Positions 15,197-15,266 of a stretch of 15,266 bases of DNA are shown piece after piece. Origin of the DNA: RGIG8244 sp045592785 (GTDB lineage Bacteria; Verrucomicrobiota; Lentisphaeria; Victivallales; UBA1829); assembly GCA_045592785.1 (NCBI GenBank), contig JAZNVL010000043.1, positions 1 through 15,266 of the forward strand, written 5' to 3'. The position numbers and the translations under genes are program-made. Under the pieces are notes generated by a model, which did not search any database, was not told where the DNA came from, and saw nothing but the letters and a program-made list of their open reading frames with translations. Positions within the stretch are counted from its first letter, which is position 1. Each line of letters begins with the position of its first letter.

Positions 15197-15266
15197 ATGG
15201 AAAAAAAACAAAAAAAACAGCGTCAGTACAGTGTAGAATTCAAACTTTGTGCTATATTAGATAAGC
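15197..15266 (+). CDS. IS3-family transposase OrfA, N-terminal fragment
   Basis: The reading frame starts at ATG 15197 and is still open at the window end: 23 codons, beginning MEKKQKKQRQYSVEFKL. A basic start followed by a YSVEFKL-type stretch is the usual opening of the helix-turn-helix OrfA of IS3-family elements. No SD is visible, because the six-T tail of the hairpin reaches the start codon. The rest, and the OrfB integrase with its frameshift site, would lie to the right. Confidence 0.7.
   Translation, partial: MEKKQKKQRQYSVEFKLCAILDK

Larger units (their letters stand above)
15149..15266 (+). mobile_element. IS3-family-like insertion sequence, left end (partial)
   Basis: The end starts at about TGAAGTGCACCCCAAAAGTT, a TG-beginning terminus typical of IS3/IS150-type elements, followed by a short leader and a transposase OrfA start. 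The element runs out of the window, so its right end, target duplication and OrfB are not visible. The left boundary is uncertain by about 25 bases. Confidence 0.75.

Overview
The window looks like chromosomal DNA of a Gram-negative anaerobe of the PVC group, most likely Lentisphaerota/Victivallales. This is an inference from gene content: a very large secreted DUF4838 protein, a sugar isomerase/epimerase-type TIM barrel, a GSCFA-family protein and a PurH reduced to its transformylase half. No rRNA or other decisive marker is present. Most genes have ordinary Shine-Dalgarno sites, and several have clear sigma70-like promoters with 16-17 bp spacers.

Layout. (1) 1-323 is a non-coding nested tandem repeat: four 75-87 bp units, each carrying 2-3 copies of a GATC-containing decamer. 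It runs into the window from the left. (2) 339-1220 is a self-contained unit for a cytoplasmic glycerophosphodiester phosphodiesterase (promoter, SD, gene, bidirectional terminator). (3) 8854-1236 holds four minus-strand genes, in transcription order: gatB (tRNA amidotransferase subunit B), a sugar phosphate isomerase/epimerase-like protein, a polytopic GT-C-like membrane protein, and a secreted 1,103-residue DUF4838 protein with its own near-consensus promoter. An intrinsic terminator after the isomerase ends only a few bases before the start codon of the membrane protein. (4) 8855-9075 is a divergent control region with helically phased A/T tracts. (5) 9076-15106 is a tightly packed plus-strand operon: stand-alone AICAR transformylase (purH C-terminal half), recD2 helicase, GSCFA-domain protein and asnB, joined by TGATG and ATGA overlaps and a 6-base gap. 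(6) From about 15149 the window enters the left end of an IS3-family-like insertion sequence. Its end carries a strong hairpin and T run placed just before the transposase OrfA start codon. The IS may have split the asnB terminator.

Functionally, the plus operon combines nitrogen- and one-carbon-dependent steps (purine step 9, asparagine synthesis) with a DNA-repair helicase and a probable SGNH-type hydrolase. The minus-strand genes downstream of gatB suggest carbohydrate handling at the cell surface. I found no clearly new multi-gene system. The best leads are the nested repeat array, the split purine enzyme, and two cases of a terminator abutting a start codon.
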